A stretch of 64,000 nt of DNA from Campylobacter showae (GTDB taxonomy: Bacteria; Campylobacterota; Campylobacteria; Campylobacterales; Campylobacteraceae), in the NCBI RefSeq assembly GCF_900699785.1, contig NZ_LR535679.1, forward strand, positions 620,001 through 684,000, in the 5' to 3' direction. The translations under genes were made by a program, and so were the position numbers. Shown piece after piece: positions 62,574 through 64,000 of the stretch (position 1 is its first letter; every line of letters starts with the position of its first letter). Under the pieces are notes generated by a model. That model had not been told where the DNA came from and did no database searches. It saw nothing but the letters and a program-made list of their open reading frames with translations.

Positions 62574-64000
62574 TTAGCCTATATTCTCTCCCGCAATCAT
62601 ACCAAACGTTAAGCAGTCAGCTATCGCCACGCTACCTAAGCGGCTAGCTCCGTGTACGCCGCCGGTGATCTCGCCTGCTGCAAATAATCTTGGGATAGGC
62701 ATCTCTGTTTGTAGAGAGATGACCTGGGCTTTGGTATTAATATCGATACCGCCCATAGTGTGGTGGAGTTTTGGCGTACCGCGCATAGCGTAGAACGGCG
62801 GTTTAGAGATATCTACGCCGTTTGTGGTGGTTTTATCCATAGGTTTACCAAAGTCCTCGTCTTTGCCCGATTTAACGAAGCTATTATATCTCTCGACGGT
62901 CTTTTTTAGCTCTGCGGCAGGGATTTTATAAGCCGCCGCTAGCTCGTCTAGAGTTTCAAATTTCTTTAGTACGCCTGATTCCAGCGGTTTAGTGTAGTGT
63001 TCAGGTATGACCATATTTTTTACGCCATCAGAGTCGCAGAAGTTGATCGGATAGATATCGGCTTTTGCGTCGATTACTTTAAACATAGCTTGAGAGCGGG
63101 TGCGGCGGTCTGCTAGCTCGTTCATGTAGCGTTTGCCGGTTCTTGGATCGACTGAGATACCGTAGCGGAAGCTTCCGTTTACGTTAAACATAGAGCCTAC
63201 GCCAAAGCCTTTTTCATCAGGGCATGCCCATGGACCGAATTGTATCCAGCTAAGTTGCACTGGGGTAGCGCCGATCCTAAACGCCTCTTTCATAGCGCCT
63301 GCGGTTGCGCCCGGGTGGTTGGTGCTATCCGTAGTAGGCAGGATTGAAGGGTCTTGAACCTGTCTAAAAAATACGTCGCGGCAAAATCCGCCCGCAGCTA
63401 GCACTACGCCTTTTTTAGCTTTTATAACTTTTTTAGTTCCGGTAGTGTTTTCGGCGTCGTCTTTTTGGCTCTTTGGATCAAATTTATAATCCTCTCTGAT
63501 GATCACTCCGTCTACGCCGCCGTCTTCGCCAAGGACGAATTCGTCAAATTTAGCTCTTTGTCTTAGCTCGCAGCCTTGTAGGTTTTTGAAGTATTCTACC
63601 ATCGGCTGAACGATACCCGAACCCGAGCCGTTAGCGGTCTGAAGCGATCTAGGTACGCTGTGTCCGCCTGCGTGAGTAACTTTATCTATATATTTAGCGC
63701 CGCATTTTAGAGTTAGTTTATATGCGTCTTGCGCGCGAGTAGCGATGGTATCGATGAGGTCTACGTGGTTTAGGCCGCGGCCCGCTTTTAGGCAGTCTTT
63801 GATAAATAGCTCGTTGCTATCTTTGATGCCTTCAGCTTTTTGTTTGTCGCTGTTTGGAACGGCAAATATGCCGCCGTTGATAACGGAGTTACCGCCGACG
63901 CGTCCCATCTTTTCTAGGATTAGGACTTTGTTGCCTTTTTCGGCTGCAGTGATACCCGCCGCAAGTCCGGCAAAACCGGAGCCCACGATAACTACGTCCC
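62574..64000 (-). CDS. Flavocytochrome-c-type fumarate reductase/dehydrogenase flavoprotein (5' end cut by window)
   Basis: An FAD-dependent reductase of the fumarate reductase/succinate dehydrogenase flavoprotein superfamily, resembling the soluble periplasmic flavocytochrome c branch. From the window edge it reads DVVIVGSGFAGLAAGITAAE (FAD motif). Next come GGNSVINGGIFAVPN, NHPGATAGAM and ADRRTRSQAM (likely proton-donor Arg region). Near the C-terminus are HHTMGGIDI and GGVHGASRLGSVAIADC. No covalent-FAD His motif of SdhA/FrdA is visible. The N-terminus, probably with a Tat signal or heme domain, is outside the window. The substrate could be fumarate, urocanate or another acrylate. Confidence 0.82.
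   Translation of the reverse strand, partial: DVVIVGSGFAGLAAGITAAEKGNKVLILEKMGRVGGNSVINGGIFAVPNSDKQKAEGIKDSNELFIKDCLKAGRGLNHVDLIDTIATRAQDAYKLTLKCGAKYIDKVTHAGGHSVPRSLQTANGSGSGIVQPMVEYFKNLQGCELRQRAKFDEFVLGEDGGVDGVIIREDYKFDPKSQKDDAENTTGTKKVIKAKKGVVLAAGGFCRDVFFRQVQDPSILPTTDSTNHPGATAGAMKEAFRIGATPVQLSWIQFGPWACPDEKGFGVGSMFNVNGSFRYGISVDPRTGKRYMNELADRRTRSQAMFKVIDAKADIYPINFCDSDGVKNMVIPEHYTKPLESGVLKKFETLDELAAAYKIPAAELKKTVERYNSFVKSGKDEDFGKPMDKTTTNGVDISKPPFYAMRGTPKLHHTMGGIDINTKAQVISLQTEMPIPRLFAAGEITGGVHGASRLGSVAIADCLTFGMIAGENIG

Overview
The window is chromosomal DNA of a member of the Campylobacterota, most likely a Campylobacter of the anaerobic/oral group (C. rectus, C. showae, C. curvus or C. concisus) rather than C. 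jejuni. I base this on gene blocks whose order I recall from Campylobacter genomes: argS-tatA-gmk-acidic protein-fliR-ABC ATPase-tsf-rpsB, gapA-pgk-tpiA-fabI beside nadD-rsfS, and petABC near mnmG. GC content is moderate, and the hexamer AAATTT is very common between genes. The species name is inference.

Layout. 1-1.6 kb: end of an exbB-exbD-tonB energy-transduction operon. 2.2-6.2 kb: an accessory cassette of a fumarate-lyase-superfamily enzyme, a DASS dicarboxylate transporter and a WYL regulator. 6.4-17.9 kb: an old-yellow-enzyme reductase, a decayed DUF2625 gene, fabI and the lower-glycolysis genes tpiA-pgk-gapA (minus strand), nadD-rsfS (plus), a broken gene of unknown function, a Tat-exported aldo/keto-reductase-like protein that appears to have lost its catalytic residues, a zinc metallopeptidase and a VanZ-like protein. 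18-26 kb: the argS...rpsB housekeeping block. 26-30 kb: iadA, a small hypothetical, a Sel1-repeat protein, pgeF and ribE. 30-41.5 kb: a Crp/Fnr-type regulator converging on a complete-looking Hyf-type (group 4) [NiFe] hydrogenase operon with maturation genes and focA. 41.9-46.7 kb: two orphan hypotheticals, a decayed Sel1 gene, mnmG and a VOC protein. 47-49.9 kb: the petABC cytochrome bc1 operon. 50.3-53.4 kb: two tandem paralogous secreted proteins with repeated lipocalin-like domains. 53.8-57.6 kb: an unusual partly decayed island (see below). 57.9-61.1 kb: accA-fabF-acpP-fabG for fatty acid synthesis. 61.2-62.2 kb: an MmcQ/YjbR protein and tag. 62.6 kb to the end: a flavocytochrome-c-type fumarate reductase flavoprotein cut by the window edge.

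How the genes work together. Most of the window is energy and envelope physiology of a microaerobic or anaerobic respiring cell: a proton-pumping hydrogenase with a formate channel, a bc1 complex, a probable periplasmic reductase, TonB energisation, Tat export and type II fatty acid synthesis.

The most unusual part is 53.8-57.6 kb. It holds a NifB-like radical SAM protein, a NapH-like membrane ferredoxin and a Tat-type molybdate-like binding protein with one frameshift. Just upstream lie fused remnants of a 2-hydroxyacyl-CoA-dehydratase-type (double-cubane) activator and component, and just downstream a broken amino-acid-type binding protein. No nitrogenase structural gene is in view. A second new-looking signal is a roughly 100-nt structured element present in two copies (9310-9409 and 62424-62562). 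All three of its nested stems differ in sequence between copies but keep their pairing.

At least six loci are visibly decayed. I saw no tRNA, rRNA, CRISPR array, insertion sequence or prophage gene.
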